Position numbers and translations under genes: made by a program
From: Chryseobacterium gleum
GTDB lineage: Bacteria; Bacteroidota; Bacteroidia; Flavobacteriales_D; Crocinitomicaceae
Assembly: GCA_945862165.1 (NCBI GenBank)
Contig: CAMAXI010000017.1
Coordinates: 1-42,350, forward strand
Direction: 5' to 3'
DNA: 42,350 nucleotides
The notes under the pieces: model-generated
Told to the model about the DNA's origin: nothing
The model's input: only the letters and a program-made list of their open reading frames with translations
Databases searched by the model: none
Shown here: positions 14,631 to 24,203 of the stretch, one piece after another
Numbering within the stretch: the first letter of the stretch is position 1
How the letters are laid out: each line of letters begins with the position of its first letter

Positions 14631-15303
14631 TGGATGAATTGATTAAATCTGTAATTTTCTCTTTGTTAAATATATTTATTGTTTTTTAGATATTACAATT
14701 GTTTATATTGTTTTCTTTATACTACAAATATATTAATTGTTGTTTACATATTACATTTTTATATATTGTTTTTTATAAAATACAATTATGCAAACTGTTG
14801 TTTGTAAAGATTATTTTGATCAATGTTTTTGTAAAGTTCAACTACGTAATTTGTATTTTTATAAAGATGAATATTCATAGATTTTTCTTTTCATTGGTTA
14901 AAATTAATGTAATGAGTCATTTTCAAGGAAAAGTAGCTATACGGCTATTTGACACAGTCAAATCAACCCCCAAAAATCTAACGCAGTTAGACCCTCAGTG
15001 ACCTCTACCTCTTTCTTTCGTCAAAAACTCCCTCCGTGCCCTCCGTGTTAAATTTCCATAAACCTCAATACAATCGCCATCCTTCCACCTTTCCCAAGAC
15101 CGCAGGTCTCTCAATATCTCTCTCAATATCTCTACCAACCCTCACTATTTCCCCTTAATTTCTAAACTTCTCAATGGTAAATCCCCATCTATCTTTTTTC
15201 CCACTTTCCACTCTCACTCCATTAATTTTCAAATTTTACCCTGAGCTTGTCGAAGGGCTACAAATTAATAATTACCTTAGCAGTTACATTTTAACAAACA
15301 CCA
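14631..15303. other. Intergenic region with AT-rich and dispersed repeats, no gene
   Basis: The divergent gap of 673 bp between the accessory block and the symporter gene contains an AT-rich imperfect repeat block (14666-14880), a small inverted repeat TTTGACACAGTCAAA (14948-14962), a copy of a CTCCGTG-type dispersed repeat (15019-15052) and CCCTGAGCTTGTCGAAGGG (15239-15257). The open frames seen here are low-complexity and have no recognisable product. Confidence 0.7.
14666..14880. repeat. AT-rich degenerate tandem repeats
   Basis: Units of about 27-32 bp resemble TATTGTTTTTTAGATATTAC followed by A/T-rich bases. About five or six copies run toward position 14880, decaying rightward into TGTTGTTTGTAAAG and TGTTTTTGTAAAG. 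They lie directly upstream of the minus-strand AAA/DUF4143 gene and may be regulatory. Confidence 0.5.
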
Positions 15304-16809
15304 ATGACCCCAACTTTAGTCGCTACCGTACTGATTTCCTACTTTTTAGTACTGATTTTAATCGCCTATCTAACATCCAGAAATACCGACTCAGAAACTT
15401 TTTTTACCGGAAACAAACAAAGTCCATGGTATTTAGTGGCCTTTGGAATGATAGGTGCATCGCTTTCTGGGGTGACTTTCATCTCAGTTCCAGGAAAAGT
15501 CTTACACGAAAGTATGGCCTATTTCCAGATTGTATTGGGTTACGTTCTTGGGTATTTAGTGATCGCTAAAATACTGATGCCTATATATTACCGCATGAAT
15601 GTGGTGTCGATTTACCAATATTTACAAGAGCGTTTTGGGTTTATGACCTATAAAACAGGAGCAGGATTTTTCATACTTTCAAGAACTTTAGGTTCCGCTA
15701 TCCGTTTGTATTTGGCAACTTTTGTCCTACAATTGTTTTTATTTCAAGATTTAGGGGTCCCTTATTGGGTGACAGCCTTCGTAACGGTTGCGTTAATTTG
15801 GGTGTATACCTTTAAAGGTGGAATCAAAACCATTGTATACACCGATACCTTCCAAACTTTTTTCTTGATAAGTGCGGTGATTTTATGTACCGCTGTAATT
15901 GCAAATGTGTTGGATGTTAATCTTTTTGGACTGTTTGATTTAATCTCCAAAACCAAAACAGAGGCAGGAAATTCGATGACCAAAATATTCTTTTTCGACG
16001 ATGTGAATTCTACCTTGTATTTCCCGAAACAATTTTTTGGTGGAATGTTTTTAGCGATTGCCATGACCGGCTTGGACCAAGATTTAATGCAGAAAAACTT
16101 GACTTGCAAATCCTTGAAAGACGCACAGAAAAACATGTATTCCTTTACAACTATTTTGGTGTTTGTAAACTTCTTATTCCTCATTTTAGGTGGTGCTTTG
16201 TATGTATATGCAAACCAAAAAGGGCTCGCATTACCAATGAAAGAAGGGAAAGTGGTAACAGACCATGTTTTCCCAACCTTGGCGCTTGGAAGTTTTGGAA
16301 CCATTGCAGGGATATTTTTCTTACTTGGTATTACGGCTTCATCCTATGCCTCTGCCGATAGTGCCTTAGCTGCCTTGACGACTGGTTTTTGTGTCGATTT
16401 CTTAAATTTCTACAAGCGCGACGAGAAGCAAAAAAAGCGTTTGCAATTGTATGTGCACATCGCTTTTTCCCTCTTGTTTTTGTTTATTATTCTAGGAACA
16501 GAAGTGTATATTTCTAAAAATCCGGGCAGTGATTTAATTGGAACCATCTTAAAAATAGCGTCTTATACCTACGGACCTTTACTTGGTTTATTTAGTTTTG
16601 GAATTTTCACCAAACGTTCGATACGCGACCGTTATTCCTTGATAATATGTGTTTTAGCGCCTATCGTTTGTTATTACCTTGCTGCGAACTCCGAAAAAAT
16701 GTTAAACGGCTACAAATTTGGCTATGAATTACTGATTGTAAATGGAATCCTTACGTACTTTGGGCTTTGGCTAATATCTTTGGGATTACCAAAAAAAGAG
16801 ATGATGTAA
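15304..16809 (+). CDS. Sodium:solute symporter (SSS family)
   Basis: This 501-residue integral membrane protein has about 13 hydrophobic segments and SSS-family features: an FFTGNKQSPWYLVAFGMIG segment after TM1 and GASLSGVTFISVPG, then GGIKTIVYTDTFQTFF near TM5/6. It should import a solute with sodium across the inner membrane. The substrate cannot be read from the sequence; no catabolic operon surrounds it. A perfect palindrome follows its stop codon by a few bases. The next gene (GlmU-like) is about 50 bp downstream on the same strand. Confidence 0.88.
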   Translation: MTPTLVATVLISYFLVLILIAYLTSRNTDSETFFTGNKQSPWYLVAFGMIGASLSGVTFISVPGKVLHESMAYFQIVLGYVLGYLVIAKILMPIYYRMNVVSIYQYLQERFGFMTYKTGAGFFILSRTLGSAIRLYLATFVLQLFLFQDLGVPYWVTAFVTVALIWVYTFKGGIKTIVYTDTFQTFFLISAVILCTAVIANVLDVNLFGLFDLISKTKTEAGNSMTKIFFFDDVNSTLYFPKQFFGGMFLAIAMTGLDQDLMQKNLTCKSLKDAQKNMYSFTTILVFVNFLFLILGGALYVYANQKGLALPMKEGKVVTDHVFPTLALGSFGTIAGIFFLLGITASSYASADSALAALTTGFCVDFLNFYKRDEKQKKRLQLYVHIAFSLLFLFIILGTEVYISKNPGSDLIGTILKIASYTYGPLLGLFSFGIFTKRSIRDRYSLIICVLAPIVCYYLAANSEKMLNGYKFGYELLIVNGILTYFGLWLISLGLPKKEMM

Positions 16810-16811
16810 GA

Positions 16812-16850
16812 ATGTTGCATTGCAACATCCCCATTTTATAAAATAAAATG
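16812..16850. other. Two adjacent perfect palindromes
   Basis: ATGTTGCA-T-TGCAACAT (16812-16828) and CATTTTAT-AAA-ATAAAATG (16832-16850) stand three bases apart in the 51 bp between the symporter and the GlmU-like gene. Both have 8-base perfect arms. There is no U-run after the first, so it is not a typical terminator; the second could act as a hairpin just before the next start codon. Confidence 0.55.
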
Positions 16851-16860
16851 CAAGAAAAAA

Positions 16861-18003
16861 ATGAAATTACTACTCGCCGATAATGGCTTACACTTACGCT
16901 TCGCACCGCTGACATTAACACGTCCGGTGGGAAATCTACGCATCGGAATTCTAACAAACGATGAGCGTTGGGAAGAATTGTGTCCAGAAGCAGAAATCTT
17001 TTTTGAAACGGAAGCATACTTACAAACAAAATTTCCAGGAACAAACACGTATACTTGGAGAATCAATGCGGCAGTAATTCCAACAGAAGAATTAGTAGCA
17101 ATCGCATACCAATTATCGGAAGGTGATGTGTTGATGCTTGGAGAGACATGGATACTCGAAGTGGGACAAAATCCTACGAACAAGATTAATTATGTCGGAG
17201 AATCCTTGGTGATACTTGAAAATCGTTGGGATATCTTTCAACGCAATGGTGAAGTGTTACCTGCTGATTTTAATTTTCTTACGGAAGATAGAACATCTTG
17301 TGAAATCTCAAAGACAAACACAATTATTGGAGATATCAACCAGTTATTTGTGGAGGAAGGTGTGAAAATCGAAGGATGTATTTTGAATACGAGCACTGGA
17401 CCAATTTACCTAGGAGAAAATTCAGAAGTGATGGAAGGATCAATTATTAGAGGGCCTTTTGCACTCGGGGAAGAAGCCTGTGTGAAGTTAGCAACCAAAA
17501 TTTATGGACCAACAACCATTGGACCACATTGTCGCGTAGGTGGTGAGGTGAATAATGTTGTTTTTCAAGCATATTCGAACAAAGGACACGACGGATTTCT
17601 TGGAAATGCGGTTCTTGGTGAATGGTGTAATTTAGGGGCAGATACGAATTCTTCCAATTTGAAAAATAATTATTCCACTGTAAAAGCATATTCCTACGAA
17701 ACCGATAAACTAGAAAATACCGACATTACGTTCATGGGATTAATCATGGGAGATCACAGTAAGAGCGGTATCAATACGATGTTTAATACTTCAACGGTTG
17801 TAGGAGTTTCTGCAAATATCTATGGCGCTGGATTTCCAGAAAAATATGTGAAGTCTTTTACTTGGGGTGGTGCAGAAGGAGTGGTTCCGTTTGACTTAGA
17901 TAAAGCAATCGAAGTGGCAGAAGCAATGATGGAACGTCGACATGTTACATTTACGGAGGGAGATCGTAGTATTTTTGAATATTTAAAAGCAAGCAAATTT
18001 TAG
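16861..18003 (+). CDS. GlmU-like sugar nucleotidyltransferase/acyltransferase family protein
   Basis: The 380-residue protein begins with a degenerate nucleotidyltransferase-like region (LLLADNGLHLRFAPLTLTRP) and ends in a left-handed beta-helix of hexapeptide repeats (about 150-340, for example IYGPTTIGPHCRVGG). It matches the Bacteroidota GlmU-family pattern (TIGR03991-type), thought to supply UDP-GlcNAc steps where canonical GlmU is absent. The classic pyrophosphorylase signature is not obvious to me, so the exact reaction is unsure. The next gene starts inside its stop codon (TAGTG), indicating a joint transcript with the ABC exporter. Confidence 0.8.
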   Translation: MKLLLADNGLHLRFAPLTLTRPVGNLRIGILTNDERWEELCPEAEIFFETEAYLQTKFPGTNTYTWRINAAVIPTEELVAIAYQLSEGDVLMLGETWILEVGQNPTNKINYVGESLVILENRWDIFQRNGEVLPADFNFLTEDRTSCEISKTNTIIGDINQLFVEEGVKIEGCILNTSTGPIYLGENSEVMEGSIIRGPFALGEEACVKLATKIYGPTTIGPHCRVGGEVNNVVFQAYSNKGHDGFLGNAVLGEWCNLGADTNSSNLKNNYSTVKAYSYETDKLENTDITFMGLIMGDHSKSGINTMFNTSTVVGVSANIYGAGFPEKYVKSFTWGGAEGVVPFDLDKAIEVAEAMMERRHVTFTEGDRSIFEYLKASKF

Positions 18004-19844
18004 TGAAAGCATTAATCGAAATTTATAGACGCACATTTTTGTACCGAGGAACAGCTATTTTAGTAATTGTTTCTAACTTACTTTTTGTCATTTTTAACCT
18101 AATTTCTTTGGTATTATTCATACCATTTTTACAATTATTATTTAGAGATCCGAAAGAGAAATTAGAATTGGTTGCACAACCTTTTTATCACGGAGGATTT
18201 TTGAATTTTTTCAAATATTGCTCCAATTTTTTTCAATATGAAATGCAACAAATGGTCATGCGCGATCCAAAAGACGCGTTGTTATTCATTTGTATTACAA
18301 TGCTTTTCGCTTTCTTTTTCAAGAATTTATTTCGTTACATGGCGGTATATCATCAATCCCAATTGCGGATGGCAGTAGTGCGTGATTTGCGCGATAAATT
18401 GTTTCAAAAAGCAATGAAATTGCCACTTTCATTTTATACGAACGAGAAAAAAGGGGATATCATGTCGCGCATGAATTCCGATGCCAATGAGATTGAAGTT
18501 GCGGTAATTGCCATGTTAGAATTAATTTTTAGAGAACCAATTTCGTTGATAACGTATTTAGGGGTGTTAATTTATTGGAGTCCTTCTTTGACCTTATTCT
18601 CCTTGATTTTGTTGCCGATTTCTGCATTGATTATCGCGTTAATTCGTAAAAGTTTAAAACGTACCGCAAAAAATCAGCAAGAACAAATGGGTGTTTTATT
18701 TTCTGTATTGGAAGAAAATTTATCTGGAATCCGTATTATTAAAGCGTTTAATGCCGTTCCATATGTGAATTCTATTTTTGCAAAAATCAATTTAAATCAC
18801 CAAAAATTAACGACACTAACTTTTCGTAAGAAAGATGTCTCTTCTCCTTTAAATGAGTTTTTAGGATCCATTGTATTAATGGGAATTGTTTGGTATGGCG
18901 GAAATATGATTTTGGATACCCACAGCGCTTCTAAATTAACGGGGGAAGAATTCTTAACCTTTATTATTGTTTTTTCCCAATTACTTCGACCAATTTCGAG
19001 TATTGCCTTCAATATCGGAGCTCTCAATAAAGCAGAAGTATCCCTTGACCGAATTAATGAAATTTTGAATACGGATGAGAAGATTTATGAAGCAGAAACC
19101 CCAATTGCACTTCCGGTATTAAAAAATGGGATTACTTATAAAAATATTCATTTTAAGTACAAAGACGAATGGATATTGAAAGATATTGATTTGTTCATTC
19201 CACAAGGTAAAACAGTTGCGTTGGTAGGGGAGTCCGGAAGTGGGAAATCTACCATTTCTGACTTATTACCACGATTTTATGACATCCAAGAAGGGGAAAT
19301 TTTATTTGATGATGTCAACATAAAAGACGCATCCATTACGGATTTACGGAGTCATATAGGTATGGTGACGCAAGAATCCATATTGTTCAACGATACGGTG
19401 CGAAATAATATTGCTTTTGGGTTAACTACGGCAAAAGAGGAAGAAATTATCGAAGCAGCAAAAATCGCCAATGCGCATGATTTTATTATGGCTTTGGAGA
19501 ATGGATACGATACAAATATTGGTGAACGTGGAAATAAATTATCTGGTGGACAAAAACAACGGGTGAGTATTGCACGTGCTGTATTAAGAAATCCATCGAT
19601 TTTAATACTAGATGAGGCTACTTCTGCGTTAGATACAGAAAGTGAAAAATTAGTGCAAGATGCTTTAGAGAAATTAATGCAAAATAGAACTTCTTTAGTT
19701 ATTGCACATCGTTTGAGTACGATAAAAAATGCGGATCTGATTGTCGTTTTACAAAAAGGAAAAATTGTAGAACAAGGGACGCACAACGAATTGATTGATA
19801 AGAAAGGTTTCTACTTTTCATTGTGTAATATGCAAGGAATGTAA
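18003..19844 (+). CDS. ABC exporter, fused permease-ATPase (MsbA-like)
   Basis: The 613-residue half-transporter has a six-helix membrane domain (about 1-340) and an ATPase domain with Walker A GESGSGKST (about 408-416), signature LSGGQKQR, Walker B ILILDEATSALD and a switch His in IAHRLSTI. It would act as a homodimer, exporting lipid, peptide or drug; MsbA-like lipid flipping is plausible but not proven. The GTG start at 18003 overlaps the last base of the preceding stop codon. The next gene starts 1 bp after its stop codon. Confidence 0.9.
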   Translation: MKALIEIYRRTFLYRGTAILVIVSNLLFVIFNLISLVLFIPFLQLLFRDPKEKLELVAQPFYHGGFLNFFKYCSNFFQYEMQQMVMRDPKDALLFICITMLFAFFFKNLFRYMAVYHQSQLRMAVVRDLRDKLFQKAMKLPLSFYTNEKKGDIMSRMNSDANEIEVAVIAMLELIFREPISLITYLGVLIYWSPSLTLFSLILLPISALIIALIRKSLKRTAKNQQEQMGVLFSVLEENLSGIRIIKAFNAVPYVNSIFAKINLNHQKLTTLTFRKKDVSSPLNEFLGSIVLMGIVWYGGNMILDTHSASKLTGEEFLTFIIVFSQLLRPISSIAFNIGALNKAEVSLDRINEILNTDEKIYEAETPIALPVLKNGITYKNIHFKYKDEWILKDIDLFIPQGKTVALVGESGSGKSTISDLLPRFYDIQEGEILFDDVNIKDASITDLRSHIGMVTQESILFNDTVRNNIAFGLTTAKEEEIIEAAKIANAHDFIMALENGYDTNIGERGNKLSGGQKQRVSIARAVLRNPSILILDEATSALDTESEKLVQDALEKLMQNRTSLVIAHRLSTIKNADLIVVLQKGKIVEQGTHNELIDKKGFYFSLCNMQGM

Positions 19845-19845
19845 T

Positions 19846-22236
19846 ATGAAGAAAACAAAGTTCCATCGTAAAATGAATGCCGTAAAATGCGTTTTACTAT
19901 GGATACTTATGTTCACTTTTCAAGCCCAAGCACAGTTAATTACCAATGTAGACAATGCAAACAATTTGGTGAAAAATGTATTGTTAGGACCAGGAGTAAA
20001 GGTTACTAATATCAAGTATAATGGTGCTGCGACTGCAATTGGATTTTTCAATGGTGCAAAATCGAATATTGGATTGAGTAGTGGAATTATAATGACTACT
20101 GGAACTGTTGTGGGTAATGATGGACCGAGAGGCCCGAATAATACTGAATCTGCTGGAATGGATAATGGTTATGCCGGGAATAATCTATTAGACCAAATTA
20201 TCGCAAAAGAAACACCGGCAGGAAATTCTCCCAAAAGTACCTTTAATGCAGCGACTTTAGAAATTCAATTTACACCCATGTCGGATACGGTGAAATTTAA
20301 ATATGTTTTTGGTTCGGAAGAATATCCAGAGTTTGTAGGTTCAGAATTCAATGATTTGTTTGCTTTTTTTATTGCTGGTCCAGGAATTAATGGTCAAAAA
20401 AATATCGCATTACTTCCAAATGGTACGCCGGTTACAATAAACAACGTAAATGATAAAGGAAATTCGAATGCAAAATATTACATTAATAATAAGTTTGGTC
20501 AATCGGTTCAATACGATGGTTTTACGCGGGTTTTGACTGCAGTGTCGGCAGTTCAATGTGGGAAATCGTATACGCTTACTATTACGATTGCGGATGCTGG
20601 AGATGCAGCGTTTGATTCTGGTTTATTTTTACAAGCAAATAGTTTATCTTCAAAAGTAGATTTGGTCGCTACCCAAAAATTATCCAAAGAATTCTTTAAA
20701 GATACCATGACAATGGCGGAGGGTTGTACTTCAGGAAGAATTACGGTGCATAAATTACCAGGTTCTAAAAACATCGAATATAAAATTCCGATTGTATATA
20801 AAGGTTCTGCAACCAAAGGTTTAGATTATACAACTACTGCAGCTAGTGAAGTGGTGCTACCAATCGGAAAAGATTCCGTGTCTTTTGATATAACAACCCT
20901 ACAAGATAATTTAATCGAAGGATTAGATTCGATACTTATAGACCTTATTTTTCCAGATGCTTGCGGGAATACATATACCGTTACCAAAGTTTTATACATA
21001 AAAGATATCGAGCCTATTAAGGTAACGATGGCCGATGATACTGTTTATTGTGTGGGAGAGAGTGTTACACTCAAACCTATAAGTACAGGAGGTTTAGCAT
21101 CTTATTCTTACCTATGGAATACAAATGAAAAAACAGGATCGATTACGGTTGCTCCAATAAATACACAGCAATATGAAGTCTCTGTTTCGGATATATGTTT
21201 TAATACAACCAAAAAAACAAGTACGGTTTTGGTGATGAAATATAACCCCTTACAATTAGGTTCATTGTCAAATATCACAGAAGTATGTCCGTATTTACCC
21301 ACGAAAGTAAAGGTAAATCCATCCGATGGTGCTGGTTATTATAAATACGCTTGGAGTGATGGAAAAAAAATTGTAGATGTAAATCAGGAGGCAATTCTTA
21401 AACCTTCAAAAACAACAAATTATACCGTAACAGTTACAGATCGTTGTGGTGAAAAAGTAAGTACGTCTTTACTTTATACAATTACTAGCCCACCATTAAT
21501 TACCACTATTTCTCCAGATACTACCGTATGTAAAGGAGATTCTGTAGTGCTTTTTGCAGGTGCAACAGGGGGATTGGGTAAATATACTTTCATCTGGATT
21601 CCAACAAGCGATACAACAACATCGATTGTAGTTAAACCATTTTCTACAAGTCAATATTTTGTTTTTGTAGGAGATGCGTGTAAGACATTTACCGTAAGAG
21701 ACACTGTTACCGTGTATGTTAATAAACCACCTGTAAGTTTTAGTTATTTCGGAACTCCAATTGTAAATCAAACGATAGCGTTTATTAATCATTCACCAAA
21801 ATATCCAAAATACACCTGGGAATTTGGAAACGGATATCAGGCAGATACACGAGACGCATCGGTCGTATATTCCGATTCGAGTGTGTATGATGTTACACTT
21901 ACTGTACAAGATTCTGCTGGGTGTAAAAATTCAACCACGCAAAAAATTCAAATTTACAACCCTTTTTCACTTTATATTCCAAATGCATTTACTCCAAATG
22001 GCGATGGAATTAATGACTATTTTATGCCCGTACTTACTTCTGTAGTAACGGTAGAATTTTCTATTTTTAATCGTTGGGGAGAAGAGATTTTTTATTCACG
22101 TGAAATTCGTCCGCGTTGGGATGGAACCTTTAATGGTATTCTTTCTCCAAACGATATTTATACATATAAAATTCAAGTAGTGAATATTTTAGAAGAGTTG
22201 AAATCATATACTGGTCATGTAACATTATGGCGGTAA
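19846..22236 (+). CDS. T9SS-exported protein with choice-of-anchor L and PKD-like domains
   Basis: The 796-residue protein has a signal peptide (hydrophobic LLWILMFTFQAQAQ). A choice-of-anchor L type domain fills about residues 20-260 (GIIMTTGTVVGNDGP, FKYVFGSEEYPEFVGSEFND), followed by Ig/PKD-like repeats of the type VCKGDSVVL, a PKD module (about 640-720) and a gliding-motility-associated type B C-terminal domain (PNAFTPNGDGINDYF to the end, VTLWR). The last directs export through the type IX secretion system and surface attachment. I chose the ATG at 19846, just after the exporter stop codon, where the signal peptide begins. Likely an adhesin or surface protein; the ligand is unknown. Confidence 0.88.
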   Translation: MKKTKFHRKMNAVKCVLLWILMFTFQAQAQLITNVDNANNLVKNVLLGPGVKVTNIKYNGAATAIGFFNGAKSNIGLSSGIIMTTGTVVGNDGPRGPNNTESAGMDNGYAGNNLLDQIIAKETPAGNSPKSTFNAATLEIQFTPMSDTVKFKYVFGSEEYPEFVGSEFNDLFAFFIAGPGINGQKNIALLPNGTPVTINNVNDKGNSNAKYYINNKFGQSVQYDGFTRVLTAVSAVQCGKSYTLTITIADAGDAAFDSGLFLQANSLSSKVDLVATQKLSKEFFKDTMTMAEGCTSGRITVHKLPGSKNIEYKIPIVYKGSATKGLDYTTTAASEVVLPIGKDSVSFDITTLQDNLIEGLDSILIDLIFPDACGNTYTVTKVLYIKDIEPIKVTMADDTVYCVGESVTLKPISTGGLASYSYLWNTNEKTGSITVAPINTQQYEVSVSDICFNTTKKTSTVLVMKYNPLQLGSLSNITEVCPYLPTKVKVNPSDGAGYYKYAWSDGKKIVDVNQEAILKPSKTTNYTVTVTDRCGEKVSTSLLYTITSPPLITTISPDTTVCKGDSVVLFAGATGGLGKYTFIWIPTSDTTTSIVVKPFSTSQYFVFVGDACKTFTVRDTVTVYVNKPPVSFSYFGTPIVNQTIAFINHSPKYPKYTWEFGNGYQADTRDASVVYSDSSVYDVTLTVQDSAGCKNSTTQKIQIYNPFSLYIPNAFTPNGDGINDYFMPVLTSVVTVEFSIFNRWGEEIFYSREIRPRWDGTFNGILSPNDIYTYKIQVVNILEELKSYTGHVTLWR

Positions 22237-22293
22237 TACTCTCTAATCTGTATGATTTTAACAGTTTTAATCGTTAAAAATAAATTTAAAAAA

Positions 22294-23865
22294 ATGAAAA
22301 TTAACCTTAGTATTTTAGTTTTTCTAATCGTTGGAAATTTTTTCGCGCAAGTAAATGTGGAACAAAACAATTGGCACAATACGGATCCTGCAGGATTACA
22401 TACGGAAAAAGCGTATATATTATTGAAGGATAAACAAGCTAGCCCTGTTTTAGTAGCTGTTATAGATTCAGGGGTGGATTGTGAACACGAAGATTTGGCA
22501 GGTAAAATTTGGACGAATCCAAAAGAAATACCGAATAATAAAATCGATGATGATGGGAATGGGTATGTAGATGATATCCATGGTTGGAATTTTTTAGGGA
22601 ATGCAAAAGGGGAAATGCAAGATTATGCTTGTTATGAAAAAGTGCGTATGTATAGAGCATTAAGAGATAAATATGAGCGTTTGAAAGAAAGTCAAATTAA
22701 GCAAGAGGACAAAGAAGAATATGCATTCTATTTGAAGGTTAAAAATGAAATTACGAGTGAAGTTGCAGAGTATAAAGGATATCAAAAACAGTATGAACAA
22801 CTACCGATGCTTATTAAATATATTCCTCAGGTAGTATCTCAGGTTTTAGGGAAACCAGATTACACATTGGAAGATTTAGAAAAATGGAAACCTACAGATG
22901 CGGAAGGAAAAGAGGTGAAAATGTTAGCGGAAGCAATCTTGAATGGTGGATTAAATTTAGAAGTGATTGAAGAACAAACGGAGCAAGTGAATGCGGCTTT
23001 AAAGTATCAATTAAATATCGATTATAACGACCGAGAATTTGTGGACGATACTCCGAGTGATTTTACACAAGTGAAATACGGGAATAATAATGTGGAGGGA
23101 AAAGACGCGAACCATGGGACACATGTTGCGGGAATTATCGCAGCGATACGAAATAATAATTTAGGATTAAATGGAATTGCAGATAATGCACAAATTATGG
23201 TGTTGCGCGCAGTACCAAACGGCGATGAACAAGATAAAGATATAGCATTAGCAATTCGTTATGCTGTGGATAATGGTGCTAAAATCATCAATATGTCTTT
23301 TGGAAAAGGGTATTCACCTTTTCAAAAGGAGGTATACGAAGCTTTAGCATATGCAAGTAGTAAAGATGTTTTATTAGTGCATGCAGCAGGAAATGATGGT
23401 AAAAATATTGATGTTGAACCAAACTTCCCAACACCTTTATATGCGTTTCAAAAAGAGAAATTGCCATTATTTTTAACCATCGGCGCATCCACTAAAAATG
23501 TTAAAAAACATTTAGCAGCAGATTTTTCTAATTATGGTAGAGTACAAGTGGATGTTTTTGCCCCAGGAAAAGATATTTACAGTACGATTCCACAAAGTGC
23601 GTACAAAAAATACGATGGTACTTCCATGGCTGCTCCAATGGTTGCAGGTGTTGCAGCTTTGTTAAAGTCTTACTTTCCAAGTTTAACTATGTTACAAATT
23701 AAAAATAACATGCTTTTATCTGCAAAGTATTACGGTAAAACGAAACAAATTATTCCAGGAACAGAGAATGATACTCGTTTTAGCGATTTATCCGTAACAG
23801 GTGGAGTTGTTGATTTGGTAGAGGCTGTGAGATTGTGTGAAATTGAAGTTGAAAAATTAAAGTAA
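22294..23865 (+). CDS. Secreted subtilisin-like serine protease (S8)
   Basis: The 523-residue protease has a signal peptide (NLSILVFLIVGNFFAQ) and the subtilase catalytic triad: Asp in VAVIDSGVDCEHEDL, His in NHGTHVAGIIAA and Ser in YDGTSMAAPMVAGVAA. An insertion of about 160 residues with charged helices (from CYEKVRMYRALRDKYERLKE onward) separates the Asp and His regions, longer than in simple subtilisins. No T9SS C-terminal domain is seen. I prefer the ATG at 22294 because the signal peptide begins there. It follows the T9SS protein by 57 bp on the same strand. Confidence 0.88.
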   Translation: MKINLSILVFLIVGNFFAQVNVEQNNWHNTDPAGLHTEKAYILLKDKQASPVLVAVIDSGVDCEHEDLAGKIWTNPKEIPNNKIDDDGNGYVDDIHGWNFLGNAKGEMQDYACYEKVRMYRALRDKYERLKESQIKQEDKEEYAFYLKVKNEITSEVAEYKGYQKQYEQLPMLIKYIPQVVSQVLGKPDYTLEDLEKWKPTDAEGKEVKMLAEAILNGGLNLEVIEEQTEQVNAALKYQLNIDYNDREFVDDTPSDFTQVKYGNNNVEGKDANHGTHVAGIIAAIRNNNLGLNGIADNAQIMVLRAVPNGDEQDKDIALAIRYAVDNGAKIINMSFGKGYSPFQKEVYEALAYASSKDVLLVHAAGNDGKNIDVEPNFPTPLYAFQKEKLPLFLTIGASTKNVKKHLAADFSNYGRVQVDVFAPGKDIYSTIPQSAYKKYDGTSMAAPMVAGVAALLKSYFPSLTMLQIKNNMLLSAKYYGKTKQIIPGTENDTRFSDLSVTGGVVDLVEAVRLCEIEVEKLK

Positions 23866-23873
23866 ACGATATT

Positions 23874-23969
23874 CTTCCCTCCTTGAGTAGGGACTGAGGG
23901 AGGTGATCTATTTTGAGTGATTTTAAATATCTCTAGTCATCCCCCTCGGTCCCCCTTCAAAGGGGGAAG
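23874..23969. repeat. 96 bp imperfect palindrome, MITE/REP-like
   Basis: A 34-base left arm (23874-23907, CTTCCCTCCTTGAG...) pairs with a 34-base right arm (23936-23969, ...CTTCAAAGGGGGAAG); about three quarters of positions match, around a 28-base loop. Starting 9 bp after the subtilase stop codon, it could form a strong hairpin in the mRNA. Sequences of this type recur in many Bacteroidota genomes, so I read it as a dispersed repeat. Confidence 0.65.
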
Positions 23970-24147
23970 TTAAATCACACTCCGATGTTTTAAACTTTTC
24001 AAAAAAACATCCAACATTTGACACCATCAAATCCCCTTTGCGTCCTCAAAAACATAACTATCGTCAAAACAATCTCCGTGCCCTTTGTGATAAACTCCAC
24101 TCGAATTCTTTTGTACTTTTTTGTTCAAAACATCTACTTCCATCACC

Positions 24148-24178
24148 TTGTATTTCAAAACCAAAATCACTATTTTTG
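24148..24178 (+). promoter_or_regulatory. fbaA promoter
   Basis: TTG (24148-24150), a 20 bp spacer, and TATTTTTG (24171-24178) match the Bacteroidota consensus. The leader before the ATG at 24204 would be about 20 nt. Confidence 0.65.
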
Positions 24179-24203
24179 TACCCGAAAACACAAATTTATA
24201 ACT

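Larger units (their letters stand above)
23866..24203. other. Intergenic region with a large palindrome and the fbaA promoter
   Basis: The 338 bp hold the imperfect palindrome at 23874-23969, the repeat TTTGACACCATCAAATC (24017-24033), a CTCCGTG-type dispersed repeat (24062-24094) and the fbaA promoter (24148-24178). An open frame that extends the aldolase upstream across these elements is not translated in my reading. Confidence 0.75.

Noticed and set aside
14666-14880. CRISPR array
   Set aside because: The repeats are degenerate, adjacent to each other and lack unique spacers; no cas genes are present.
14699-15001. 100-codon plus-strand frame rich in I, F, Y and C
   Set aside because: It is an artefact of the AT-rich tandem repeats.
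24018-24203. N-terminal extension of the aldolase
   Set aside because: It would cover dispersed repeats and the fbaA promoter; the family start is at 24204.
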